Source of the DNA: Bathymodiolus brooksi
Lineage: Eukaryota > Mollusca > Bivalvia > Mytilida > Modiolidae
Direction: 5' to 3'
DNA: 64,000 bases
NCBI GenBank assembly: GCA_963680875.1
Contig: OY804579.1
Location: forward strand, 15,267,506 to 15,331,505
In this document: positions 37,401 to 47,125 of the stretch, piece by piece
Layout of the letters: every line of letters starts with the position of its first letter
Numbering within the stretch: the stretch's first letter is position 1
Notes under the pieces: generated by a model
What the model was told of the DNA's origin: nothing
Database searches by the model: none
Seen by the model: the letters and a program-made list of their open reading frames with translations, nothing else
Made by a program: the position numbers and the translations under genes

Positions 37401-40400
37401 AATAACTACATCAGCTGTCCTTGCTACAGCTATCACCTGACGTCCTCGACCTTTGCCTGTAATAGAGAAAAGTTCATAGAATAGCTATCACCTGACGCCC
37501 TCGACCTTTACCTGTAATAGAGAAAAGTTCATAGAATAGCTATCACCTGACGTCCTCGACCTTTACCTGTAATAGAGAAAAGTTCATAGAATAGCTATCA
37601 CCTGACGTCCTCGACCTTTATTTGTAATAGAGAAAAGTTCATAGAATAGCTATCACCTGACGTCCTTGACCTTTACCTGTAATAGAGAAAAGTTCATAGA
37701 ATAACTATCACCTGATGTCCTCGACCTTTACTGTGTATAAGAGTAGTAAAGAACTGACTGTCAATTACTGTCGTAACTATTACTGTGTATAAGAGTAGTA
37801 AAGAACTGACTGTCAATTACTGTTATAACTATTACTGTGTATAAGAGTAGTAAAGAACTGACTGTCAATTACTGTCATAACTATTACTGTGTATAAGTTG
37901 TCACAGCAACATAACAATACTCAAATTTGACAATTAGTTGGTAGGTCACAAAAATAAAAAACTTTAAAAATAAAACAATGTTTTTCCATTTAGTATCTAA
38001 ATAAAGTGTCAATCAGTTTATAACAACCTTAACTAACCTTGAGCAGCTCCCTCTATAATTCTATATAAAGTGTCAATCAGTTTATAACAACCTTAACTAA
38101 CCTTGAGCAGCTCCCTCTATAATTCCTGGCAAATCTAACAACTGTATGTTAGCACCATTATACTGAAATAACAAAATATTCAAATAAATCTGTAAAATAA
38201 AACCAGGTTTCTTCCACAAATAAAACTGATAGCCACAATATACCTGGTATCTGAAATCTTTGTTATTTGATAAAAGTGGTGTTAAGCACATATAACCATA
38301 ACCCCTTGGCATAATTTTGTTGTGTCATGTTACTTCGACATAAGAATTATGTTGCGTGTTACTTTCATCTGATCATTATATGTTGTTACTTTGATGTAAT
38401 CGGGATGTGCCATGTTACTTGTTCATTTGACCCAGAATGTTTATGTCATGTTTCTTTGACATATTCAGTATTTCATGATACTTTGACATATTCAGTATGT
38501 CATGTGACTTTGACATACTCAGTATGTAATGCTGTTTTGACTTACTCAGTATGCCATGTTACTTCATATTCAGTATGTCATGTTATTTTAACATACTCAG
38601 TATGTCATGATACTTTGACATATTCAGCATGTCATTATACTTTGACATACTTTGTATGTAATGTTACTTTTAACATACTCAGTATATAATGTTACTTTGA
38701 CATATTCAGTATGTCATGTTACTTTGACATATTCAGTATGTCATGTTATTTTGACATACTCAGTATGTCATGTTACTTTGACATATTCAGTATGGCATGT
38801 TACTTTGACATATTCAGTATGTCATGTTATTTTAACATACTCAGTATATAATGTTACTTTGACATATTCAGTATGGCATGTTACTTTGACATATTCAGTA
38901 TGTCATTATACTTTGACATACTTTGTATGTAATGTTACTTTTAACATACTCAGTATATAATGTTACTTTGACATATTCAGTATGGCATGTTACTTTGACA
39001 TATTCAGTATGTCATGTTATTTTGACATACTCAGTATGTCATGTTACTTTGAGATAATCTGCTTTATGCCATTTCATTTTAACCTATTCATCATTATACT
39101 AGTATATCATGCTACTTTGATATACTCATATAATGTGATGTTACTTTGAGATAACATGTTGGTACTATGTTACTTTGACTTTATATTGTAATCAGATTCA
39201 GTATGTATTCTGTCTAATGTTGTATTGTTACTTTGAGATGATCTGAATGTAATGTATATCATTAATTCTAACATGACGTCCTTCTATTGCTTTGTAACCA
39301 AACCAGCGATTTATCGATTGGGTATAATCTCATTAGCACATGTGCAGGTGCATGTGACTGACTTTTCCGTCGTAAATGTACATGTTGATAAATTATCGTC
39401 TGCTCGAATTTGACAGCATAAATTGTGTGCGACATTGTCCGCAAACGTAGATATAAATTACCGTCTTCCAATCAAAGTATACTATCGTATTTGTACTCTT
39501 AGACATATTAGAATCAAAATAATTTATGGAAGCCAGAATGTCTGGCTTCCATGATTTATTTCTTAAGTAGATATAAACTTGTTTATGTCATGTTTATTGT
39601 AAATACATTGTAAAGGATTATCCTGGGGAGGGGGGACATATATGACTGCAGCAAGTAAACAAGGTCTTCCTCCTGCAAACGTTTTACTCAATACAATTCT
39701 CGTTCAGTAAAAAGGACAATAGTTGTTTTTAAACAGTTACATCTCATATATAAGATATATGACATTTACTATTATTTTGTCCATTGAATATTTAAATATG
39801 TTTACAATATTAATTATATTTACCTCTATAACACCAGGTATACACGTCAATGTTGTAAATTCATAATTAGCAGACTCACTGTGTGTAGATGTCAGGGTAT
39901 TAAGTAATGTAGACTGTAATACAGAAAAAAGTCATGGTTACCATGGTTACATGCAATTATCTACTGTGCGTAGATATCAGGGTATTAAGTAATGAAGACT
40001 GTAATAGAGGAAAATCCGGAACACCAATATTGGCCGGATCAAAGTCAGCCAATACGAGAAATAAATCCGTATTGTCTGACTTTGTCCCGTATTAGCAGAG
40101 TTGTACTATCTGTATCACAAATGCAGTTTCCATCTTATTTATGTAAATATAACAGTACATGTACTTAATTAATTAATTCTGATATTAAGTGATTATGACT
40201 GATATTTTCGTATATGGTACAGCTCGTGATTACCAAACAATGCTAATATTACACAGCATGGACATAACTAACATAAAATATTATTATATGACTTTCAGAT
40301 AATGTCTTTTCTAATTGGTTGAAGTCCTTAGTAACGTTCTTTGATAAAAAGTTTTATAATATGACTCCAGATAATGTCTTTTCTGATTGGCAGACGTCCC

Positions 40401-43400
40401 TAGTAGCGTTCTTTGATGAAACTCTATATTCACCTCGCACGAAGTAACGTGCGGTGAATTAAACGTTTATTCACCTCGTGCGATGTAACGTGCCGTGAAT
40501 GTAACATTCTAACGTCTCTGGCCTTGGTAAATATAATATTCTTGGATTAATAAATCATTGTATCCACCTCATTAAAAGTGATTAATTGTATATTGTTAGC
40601 TTAGATACCTACTTTACCAACAGATGGAAAACCAATCAGAGCAACCCGGGCATCACCTGATTTCATAACATCAAAACCATCACCCTGCAACAATAATATC
40701 AATATCCATGTTTATTATATTGTTTTGAAGTTTTCACTAAAATGTGTAACAAGAAACAACAGTAGAAAATTAAATGAATCTTACATAAATATCTAAAACA
40801 TGCATAAGTGCAAATTGCATTAGGTGTAGATTACATAAGGTGTAGACTACATAAGGTGTAGATTACATAAGGTGTAGATTACATAAGGTGTAACTTACAT
40901 TAGGTGTAGCTTACATAAGGTGTAACTTACATAAGATGTAGATTACATAAGGCAGTCATCGACTTTACCAGTGGTTTGCTGGACCATGGCCAGTAAAAAT
41001 TGATTCGGACCAGTGACTTTTGCCAAATTTTTTCAATAGAATCTATATAAATATTCTAATTTTGAAGTTTTCGGGCCAGTAAATTCGAAAGTCTAATTTC
41101 AAAGACTGATAAGGTGTAGCTTACATCATGTGTAGCTTACATAAGGTGTCGATTACATAAGATGTAGATTACAAAAGGTGTAGCTTACATAAGGTGTAGC
41201 TTACATAAGGTGTAGCTTACATTAGGTGTAGATTACATAAGGTGTAGATTACATAAGGTGTAGATTACATTAGGTGTAGATTACATAAGGTGTAGATTAC
41301 ATAAGGTGTAGATTACATTAGGTGTAGCTTACATAAGGTGTATATTACATTAGGTGTAGATTACATAAGGTATAGCTTACATAAGGTGTATATTACACTA
41401 GGTGTAAACTACATAAGGTGTATATTACATTAGGTGTAACTTACATTAGGTGTAGCTTACATAAGGTGTAGATTACATTAGGTGTGGCTTACATAAGGTG
41501 TAGCTTACATGAGGTGTATATTACACTAGGTGTAAACTACATAAGGTGTAGATTACATTAGGTGTAACTTACATTAGGTGTAGCTTACATAAGGTGTAGA
41601 TTACATTAGGTGTGGCTTACATAAGGTGTAGATTACATTACGTGTAGCTTACATAAGGTGTATATTACACTAGGTGTAAACTACATAAGGTATAGATTAC
41701 ATTAGGTGTAGCTCACATAAGGTGTAGATTACATTAGGTGTAGATTACATTAGGTGTAGCTTACATAAGGTGTAGATTACATTAGATGTAGCTTACATAA
41801 GGTGTAGATTACATCATGTGTAGCTTACATAAGGTGTAGATTACATAAGGTGTAACTTACATAAAGTGTAGATTACATAAGGTGTATATTACACTAGGTG
41901 TAAACTACATAAGGTGTAGATTACATTAGGTGTAACTTACATTGGGTGTAGCTTACATAAGGTGTAGATTACATCATGTGTAGCTTACATAAGGTGTAGA
42001 TTACATTAGGTGTAACTTAGATTAGGTGTAGCTTACATAAGGTGTAGATTACATCATGTGTAGCTTACATAAGGTGTAGATTACATTAGGTGTAACTTAC
42101 ATTAGGTGTAGATTACATATTGTGTAGCTTAAAATAGGCATAACTTACATTATGTTTAGCTTACATATGGTGTAGATTACATTAGATGTAGCTTAGATAA
42201 GGTGTAGCTTACATAAGGTGTAGATTACATAAGGTGTAGATTACATTAGGTGTAGCTTACATAAGGTGTATATTACATTAGGTGTAGATTACATAAGGTA
42301 TAGCTAAAATAAGGTGTATATTACATTAGGTGTAACTTACATTAGGTGTAGCTTACATAAGGTGTAGATTACATTAGGGTGTGGCTTACATAAGGTGTAG
42401 ATTACATTACGTGTAGCTTACATGAGGTGTATATTACACTAGGTGTAAACTACATAAGGTGTAGATTACATTAGGTGTAACTTACATTAGGTGTAGCTTA
42501 CATAAGGTGTAGATTACATTAGGTGTGGCTTACATAAGGTGTAGATTACATTACGTGTAGCTTACATAAGGTGTAGATTACATAAGGTGTATATTACACT
42601 AGGTGTAAACTACATAAGGTGTAGATTACATTAGGTGTAGCTCACATAAGGTGTAGATTACATTAAGTGTAGATTACATTAGGTGTAGCTTACATAAGGT
42701 GTAGATTACATTAGATGTAGCATACATAAGGTGTAGCTTACATAAGGTGTAGATTACATAAGGTGTAGATTACATAAGGTGTATATTACACTAGGTGTAA
42801 ACTACATAAGGTGTAGATTACATTAGGTGTAGCTCACATAAGGTGTAGATTACATTAAGTGTAGATTACATTAGATGTAGCTTACATAAGGTGTAGATTA
42901 CATTAGGTATAACTTACATTAGGTGTAGCTTACATAAGGTGTAGATTACATCATGTGTAGCTTACATAAGGTGTAGATTACATTAGGTGTAACTTACATT
43001 AGGTGTAGCTTACATAAGGTGTAGATTACATCATGTGTAGCTTACATTATATGTAGCTTACATATGGTGTAGATTACATTAGATGTAGCTTAGATAAGGT
43101 GTAGATTACATTAGGTGTAGCTTACATAAGGTGTAGATTACATCATGTGTAGCTTACATTAGATCTTAGCTTCAATTAGGTGTAACTTTCATTATGTGTA
43201 GCTTACAATATGTGTAGCATAAATTAGGTGTAATTTACATCATGTGTAGCTTACATTAGATCTAAGCTTCAATTAGGTGCAACTTACATTATGTCTAGTT
43301 TACAATATGTGTAGCATAAATTAGGTGTAACTTACATAATGTGTAGCTTACATTAGATGTTAGCTTACAATAGGTGTAGCTTAAATTAGGTGTAACTTAC

Positions 43401-46320
43401 AATAGGTGTAGCTTAAACTAGGTATAACTTTCAGTATGTGTAGCTTACATTAGATGTTAGCTTAAATTAGGTATAACTTTCACTATGTGTAGCTTACATA
43501 AGATGTTAGCTTACAATAGGTGTAGCTTAAATTATGTGTAACTTTCATTATGTGTAGCTTACAATAGGTGTAACTTACATTATGTGTAGCTTACATTAGA
43601 TGTTAGCTTACAATAGATGTAGCTTAAATTAGGTATAACTTTCATTATGTGTAGCTTACATTAGATGTTAGCTTAAATTAGGTGTAACTTACATTATTTT
43701 TGGGGTATTTCGTGTGAAAAATCACGATTTTATGCCAAAAAATCTTATTTTTTCCAATTGCGGAGGGAGGTGCGAATATTTTTGGGGTATTTCGTGTGAA
43801 AAATCACGATTTTACGCCAAAAATCATATTTTTTCCAATTTTAGGGGGACGTGCGCCGGGTGCACCCCCCCCCCCCCCCCCCCTGGATCCACCCCTGTTA
43901 TGTGTAGCTTACATTAGATGTTAGCTTAAAATAGGTGTATCGGTAACTAACATTATGCGTAGTTTGCCTGATGTCTACCGGTACATTAGGTAACTTCTAT
44001 TTGCTGGAACTTTAAATTAAAAAAATAACTAATAACAACACAAAACGATATGTTTTCAAATCTAAAAATTTCATTGGTTATAACATGTATGACACTGACC
44101 TTTGCACCTGCTTTTCCTGTGGGTTCCAGAAGTTGTTGTCTGTATTTGGCTAGTTTTGCTTTAAGCAACCCCAGATGGTACTCAGTTGCTGTAAAAAGTT
44201 CAAAAATTTCAGAATAGTCATCAGTGAGAAGAAATATATTAAGAATTGCTCTATGATTAGTATGATGGCAAGTTTGGTGTTAGTCTGTTCTTTTAGTAGT
44301 AAATCCGGCAGAAATTAAATCATTGCCAAAATTCTATTTTCAAACAGAACAAATAATATCATTCATATATATATACATGTATATTGTCTATTGTCTACAT
44401 AGTCAATGAAGGATCACCAGACCAATGCACCTACTAAGATAATTTAATCTAGCTTTGACAAAAGTTACAACATAAACTCTCCTGAGGTTTTGACTGATGG
44501 ATACTACCTATTTAGCTTTGATTACTGGGATCATTCACTGAACCTGCTTTTATACTATCCACATTTATGTTGTCATAATTTCTGTGAAAGCTTGCAGTCT
44601 TTTGAGTTGAAGCAAATCTGGTGTAGGTTTGTTTTATTTGTTTGCTTGAGAACTGGTATTACATTAGTAGATTTAACTGTCACATTTTTGTGTCTGTCAA
44701 AAGCTAGGACCTAGATTTACATTGTCTCCTGTCCATGTCATTTGCCACCAACATCACTTGTTCCTGCCACTATTGTGATGTCCGAGTTAGAATAAACTCT
44801 GTACCGTCTGCATTGAAGGCAATTTTGGAACTGATTTGTAAACAAATTTTACTTTTTATCTAATTGACTTGTAAACAAATTTTAATTTTTATCTAACTAG
44901 AGTAGATCCAACTATTATAGGACATTCAGGGTTGCATGTAATTATTGAATGGAACTTTTAACTTTCTGGTTATCATGCTATTTTTTAGATACCGGTAATC
45001 GATCTATGGCACGTTTTTAATTGGTGTATATACCGGTACTGGTGATTGTGTAATGATATTTTTTTTCACAAACTTGTCCAGAAGAAATTGTCTGCATCAA
45101 TTTACCGCTTAAGTTTATCCAGCTTATTCGAGATTTTCCATGTTGTATATATTTATATATACAATGGTTTTATTCATAAAAATCAAAAGAATGTTGTAAA
45201 AATCAATATTTGCCATTTTATTTTCAATGAAATTACTAATAATCGTTATTTTTACTGTTTTCCACTGTCCAATGAACCACCAAGTTTTGTTGTTCTGTTA
45301 TTTCGTCTCTTGGGTAGGATCGGACACAACATATTGATGTGATTTTAAACATTTGTTAAAAGATGAAAACAATCAATATTGATTGTTCACAGTGAGACTT
45401 GTCAAGAAATATCATACAAATACATTTTGTACATTAACAACTACATGTAAACCATATAATAGATAATACCGAATGCCGACATGTTTATATTTATCATTGA
45501 ACAAATAATTTGTTACATACATGTATATACTGTCTAATTTCAGTATGCAGAGTTTACTGGGCATTGAGTACGCAATCATTGTAGTTGGGAGAAATACAAC
45601 TGGGCATTGAGTACGCACTGCAATCATTGGTTTTCGAGAAGGCCATGATCTTCAATGTGAATTCAAAAAGCAAATTGTAGTTGGGAGAAATACAATGTTC
45701 ATAATGTAATTGTATTTAATGACCAAACACACAAGCGTCTTATTTTGTGTTCAGTATTAGTATAACCGATTTTTACTGTCCATTATAAGACTTGCGTGTC
45801 CAATACAATACAGTTTAGCCTCTCTGAGTTTATCTATTTTATTTATTACAAAGACATACAAAAAAGTAAGCTAAATTTTTTATGTTGAATGGATTGAAAA
45901 TTAAGTAAACTGGTTCCAAAAGATAAGTTTTACAAACACTACATGTCTACCAGAAATTACATGGATACAGCATAAACATGGTAAATGTACTGAAGTGTCT
46001 GATAATAGCCAGATCTACTCTACTCTGTTACTTATGTTGTAACCAGTTTTTAATCATCTGGACTAATTTCTTGCCAAATAAATATATCCGTAGACATGGA
46101 ATATCTTTTCTATATAGGTTGAACATCACCAAAGTTATTGTAGAAACTTGTGGTGATTTCCACTGTGGGGGAACTGCGTTACAGGTTATATATATACAGC
46201 GATTAATGATTTAAGACAGCCGGCAGTCTGCACAAAAAATGGTAAAATGACCATACCTTTATTTTTTTGTGTTCGACCTATTTCTTTCTCGATTTCTTGA
46301 ATCTTTTCTAGGATCCCCAT
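28402..46320 (-). CDS. DRG2: Developmentally regulated GTP-binding protein 2 (complete, 14 exons)
   Basis: Translation-associated Obg/DRG GTPase; the family works with the partner DFRP2/RWDD1 and binds ribosomes. Exons (minus strand): 46257-46320, 44100-44188, 40613-40684, 39824-39913, 38102-38162, 37366-37456, 36775-36847, 35769-35859, 35128-35225, 32972-33048, 31847-31935, 31039-31097, 30336-30389, 28402-28488 (ending TAG). All introns are GT-AG and phases fit, giving 1095 nt or 364 residues, the human DRG2 length. It starts [14 protein letters not shown]. Motifs: G1 GFPSVGKS (69-76, split by an intron after K75), G3 DLPG (115-118), G4 NKID (246-249), and a C-terminal TGS domain ending [18 protein letters not shown]. 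The peptide [19 protein letters not shown] separates DRG2 from DRG1. Introns are loaded with tandem arrays (intron 2, 4, 5, 7, 9), and the edges of exons 4, 5 and 6 are duplicated into flanking introns. Confidence 0.96.
28589..28960 (+). repeat. Interspersed repeat with terminal hairpin, DRG2 intron 13
   Basis: A hairpin with arms of about 45 bp (TAATGGAAACCAGAATGTGT ... GACATTCTGGCTTCCATGAT) is followed by a unique stretch with GATTGGAAGACGGTAATTTA and TAGAACAT-like end. The same sequence occurs in reverse at 39255-39575. Confidence 0.8.
29271..29509. mobile_element. 239-bp foldback MITE, second copy, DRG2 intron 13
   Basis: Same length and ends as the 18032-18270 copy (left end GGGTCTG, one base different). 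It is again flanked by CAG on both sides, supporting a 3-bp target duplication. It contains the same AATCAT/ATGATT-rich self-complementary interior. Confidence 0.9.
29795..29940 (+). mobile_element. SINE family 2, 3' half
   Basis: Starts within the body (GTCAAAGTTTGTCAGTGACT) and ends AAACACCATCAAACAAACAA. The tRNA head is missing. Confidence 0.8.
33973..34223. repeat. 27-bp minisatellite, about nine copies, DRG2 intron 9
   Basis: Unit ACAACATATTTATATAGTAC-AATGTAT. Because 27 is a multiple of 3, it is open in several frames on both strands; these repetitive frames (YLYSTMYTT and the like) are not genes. Confidence 0.95.
34557..34805 (+). mobile_element. tRNA-derived SINE, family 2
   Basis: tRNA-like head (TAGTTGGATTTATAACTACC and GGCGTCGAATCCTGC), then the conserved body GATAAAGTTTGTCAGTGACT, CTCCGGTTTCC, AATAAAACTGAC and tail TGAAATATTGTTGATAGTCG. 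It is the most complete plus-strand member here. Confidence 0.85.
34939..35005 (-). mobile_element. SINE family 1, tail fragment, DRG2 intron 9
   Basis: Only the tail region remains (GAGTGAGTGAGTGATTGTTG ... TTTTTCAGCTATATCATGGC). Confidence 0.75.
35905..36145. repeat. 59/60-bp tandem repeat, four copies, DRG2 intron 7
   Basis: Unit contains GTCTAATTTATATGATCTCC and TGAGATACCTACTCAAGGCT. It lies about 50 bp from exon 8 on its acceptor side. Confidence 0.92.
37017..37290 (-). mobile_element. tRNA-derived SINE, family 1 (partial), DRG2 intron 6
   Basis: Tail and body present (GAGTGATTATTGTTTAATGC ... GGTTTGACCCCATCAGGGCT). The tRNA head is missing after GGGCTCAAAC. Confidence 0.85.
37457..37740 (-). 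repeat. Five 56-bp copies of the DRG2 exon-6 acceptor and first ~30 exon bases
   Basis: Immediately upstream (minus sense) of exon 6 the sequence repeats at 56-bp steps (copies ending near 37497, 37553, 37609, 37665 and 37721). Each copy holds the intron end CTCTATTACAG plus the exon start that encodes KGRGRQVIA. Three copies keep the AG acceptor, one has it mutated to ATTACAAAT, and the outermost is degenerate. Reading on from a decoy acceptor reaches TGA within about 12 codons. The arrangement is a partial exon duplication, not extra functional exons. Confidence 0.88.
37729..37898. repeat. 52-bp tandem repeat, three copies, DRG2 intron 5
   Basis: Unit begins CTGTGTATAAGAGTAGTAAA and ends near AACTATTA. 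It abuts the 56-bp exon-edge array and has no coding similarity that I can see. Confidence 0.85.
38008..38101 (-). repeat. 64-bp tandem duplication of the DRG2 exon-5 end and its donor
   Basis: The last about 23 bases of exon 5 (encoding GIIEGAAQ), the donor GTTAGTTAAGG and the start of the intron are repeated 64 bp further into intron 5 (copy border near 38037). The copy is preceded by TATATAG, a weak pseudo-acceptor. Use of the distal donor without splicing at the proximal one gives an in-frame TAG at once. Confidence 0.8.
38195..38310 (+). mobile_element. SINE family 2 fragment, DRG2 intron 4
   Basis: Diverged 3' piece: CCAGGTTTCTTCCACAAATA, AAAACTGATAGCCACAATAT and AAAAGTGGTGTTAAGCACAT. 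It abuts exon 5. Confidence 0.6.
38400..39055. repeat. 27-bp minisatellite with internal dyad, about 24 copies, DRG2 intron 4
   Basis: Unit TATGTCATGTTACTTTGACA-TATTCAG. Each unit carries TATGTCA and TGACATA as a 7-bp inverted repeat. Open frames across it are artefacts of the 27-bp period. Confidence 0.93.
39255..39575 (-). repeat. Interspersed repeat with terminal hairpin, reverse copy, DRG2 intron 4
   Basis: Reverse copy of 28589-28960 (shared words include TTTTCCGTCGTAAATGTACA and AAATTACCGTCTTCCAATCA), with a shortened hairpin AATTTATGGAAGCCAGAATGT. The short minus-strand frames in both copies are repeat sequence and not genes. Confidence 0.8.
39958..40015 (-). repeat. Diverged copy of the DRG2 exon-4 acceptor and exon start
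   Basis: About 85 bases upstream (minus sense) of exon 4 the sequence again reads CTCTATTACAG followed by a near copy of the first 33 exon bases (encoding [10 protein letters not shown] against [10 protein letters not shown]). An in-frame TAA follows a few codons later. It is older than the other two duplications, judging by the substitutions. Confidence 0.7.
40290..40500. repeat. Duplicated segment with two GTGCGRWGTAACGTGC hairpins, DRG2 intron 3
   Basis: A 65-bp module (AGATAATGTCTTTTCTGATT ... ACGTTCTTTGATGAA) occurs twice. It is followed by ATTCACCTCGCAC-GAAGTAAC-GTGCGGTGAAT and a second, imperfect copy of this hairpin. Function unknown. Confidence 0.7.
40800..43960. repeat. 16-bp minisatellite, about 3 kb, DRG2 intron 2
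   Basis: Unit TTACATAAGGTGTAGA with variants (TTACATTAGGTGTAGC and others), well over 150 copies; higher-order blocks recur. Interrupted by a unique segment at 40955-41110 and by an insertion at 43696-43900. Divergence rises towards 43200-43960. Confidence 0.95.
43696..43900 (+). mobile_element. Repeat insertion inside the minisatellite, with poly-C run
   Basis: Two about 95-bp modules starting TTTTTGGGGTATTTCGTGTG are followed by GTGCGCCGGGTGCA, a run of about 20 C and TGGATCCACCCCTG. The array resumes afterwards with TTATGTGTAGC. It looks like the end of an interspersed element; the family is unknown. Confidence 0.6.
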
Positions 46321-46698
46321 CTTATCTGATGTTGTTACTATGTTCTGTGTTAGCAAATATTAAGGAAAGAAACAGTTTAAAATAGAAATATTGTTACAAT
46401 AATTGTAAATCGTGAGTTGTATATGGAGGCTGACATCTTGTTTTCTCTAATACCTCTCTGCGTTTTTCCAACGGTCTTTAAAAGTAAACTACAGAGTGGT
46501 TCCGAATAAAATTGGACAGACAGCATTCAGAAAGTTGACGCAATCAAGAAATCAATCAACAAATTAACTATTCAAAGACAATGAATTAAACAAAAAGATT
46601 TAATTCTAGTAAGTGAGTTTAAAGTGATGAGGATTTGACGTTTTAAGATGTACATATTAAAAAGTGACCTTCATGCATTATTTCCTCTTAGACCACAG

Positions 46699-46813
46699 GC
46701 ACAGGGCCTTGTCACTATCCAGGTAAATATACTATCAATGTATAAACATACAAAACAAATGTATGTTTATACATTGATAGTATATTTACCTGGATAGTGA
46801 CAAGGCCCTGTGC
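46699..46813. repeat. Perfect inverted repeat, 53-bp arms, 9-bp loop, upstream of DRG2
   Basis: The left arm 46699-46751 and right arm 46761-46813 are exact reverse complements around the loop AAAACAAAT. The hairpin lies about 380 bp upstream of the DRG2 start codon. No mismatch is present, which implies recent origin, gene conversion or selection. It could form a cruciform or, if transcribed, a long perfect RNA hairpin. No terminal transposon signature was seen. Confidence 0.95.
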
Positions 46814-47125
46814 TTAGACTTAGCCCTTAGGTCTAAATTACACAAGATCATGAGTGCACATCAAATCAAATAAGTTTTATTTAAAGTCGAAATATCTATA
46901 ACACATAACATAAGCTCTAGTGAGCTTTTGAATCGACTGGCACATACACCAGAGTCTATACAATATCAATAAAAATTCTATACAGTCTTGGTAAAAATTG
47001 ACAATGTGTGCGTGTTGGGGTAATGACTTGTATAACACATGTTAGTAAGTTATTGTGGTTTTATTTCTGGCTACCTTCTGTAGGTATTGCGGACAGATTA
47101 CATTCATAGATACATGTACTAGACA

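Noticed and set aside
38327..38960. 120- and 102-codon frames rich in HVTLTYSVC
   Set aside because: By-product of the 27-bp minisatellite in DRG2 intron 4.
40800..43960. CRISPR-like regular repeats
   Set aside because: Direct head-to-tail minisatellite without spacers, in a eukaryotic intron.
45046..45342. 98-codon plus-strand frame in DRG2 intron 1
   Set aside because: AT-rich, hydrophobic composition typical of chance frames; no recognised motif and no splice context.
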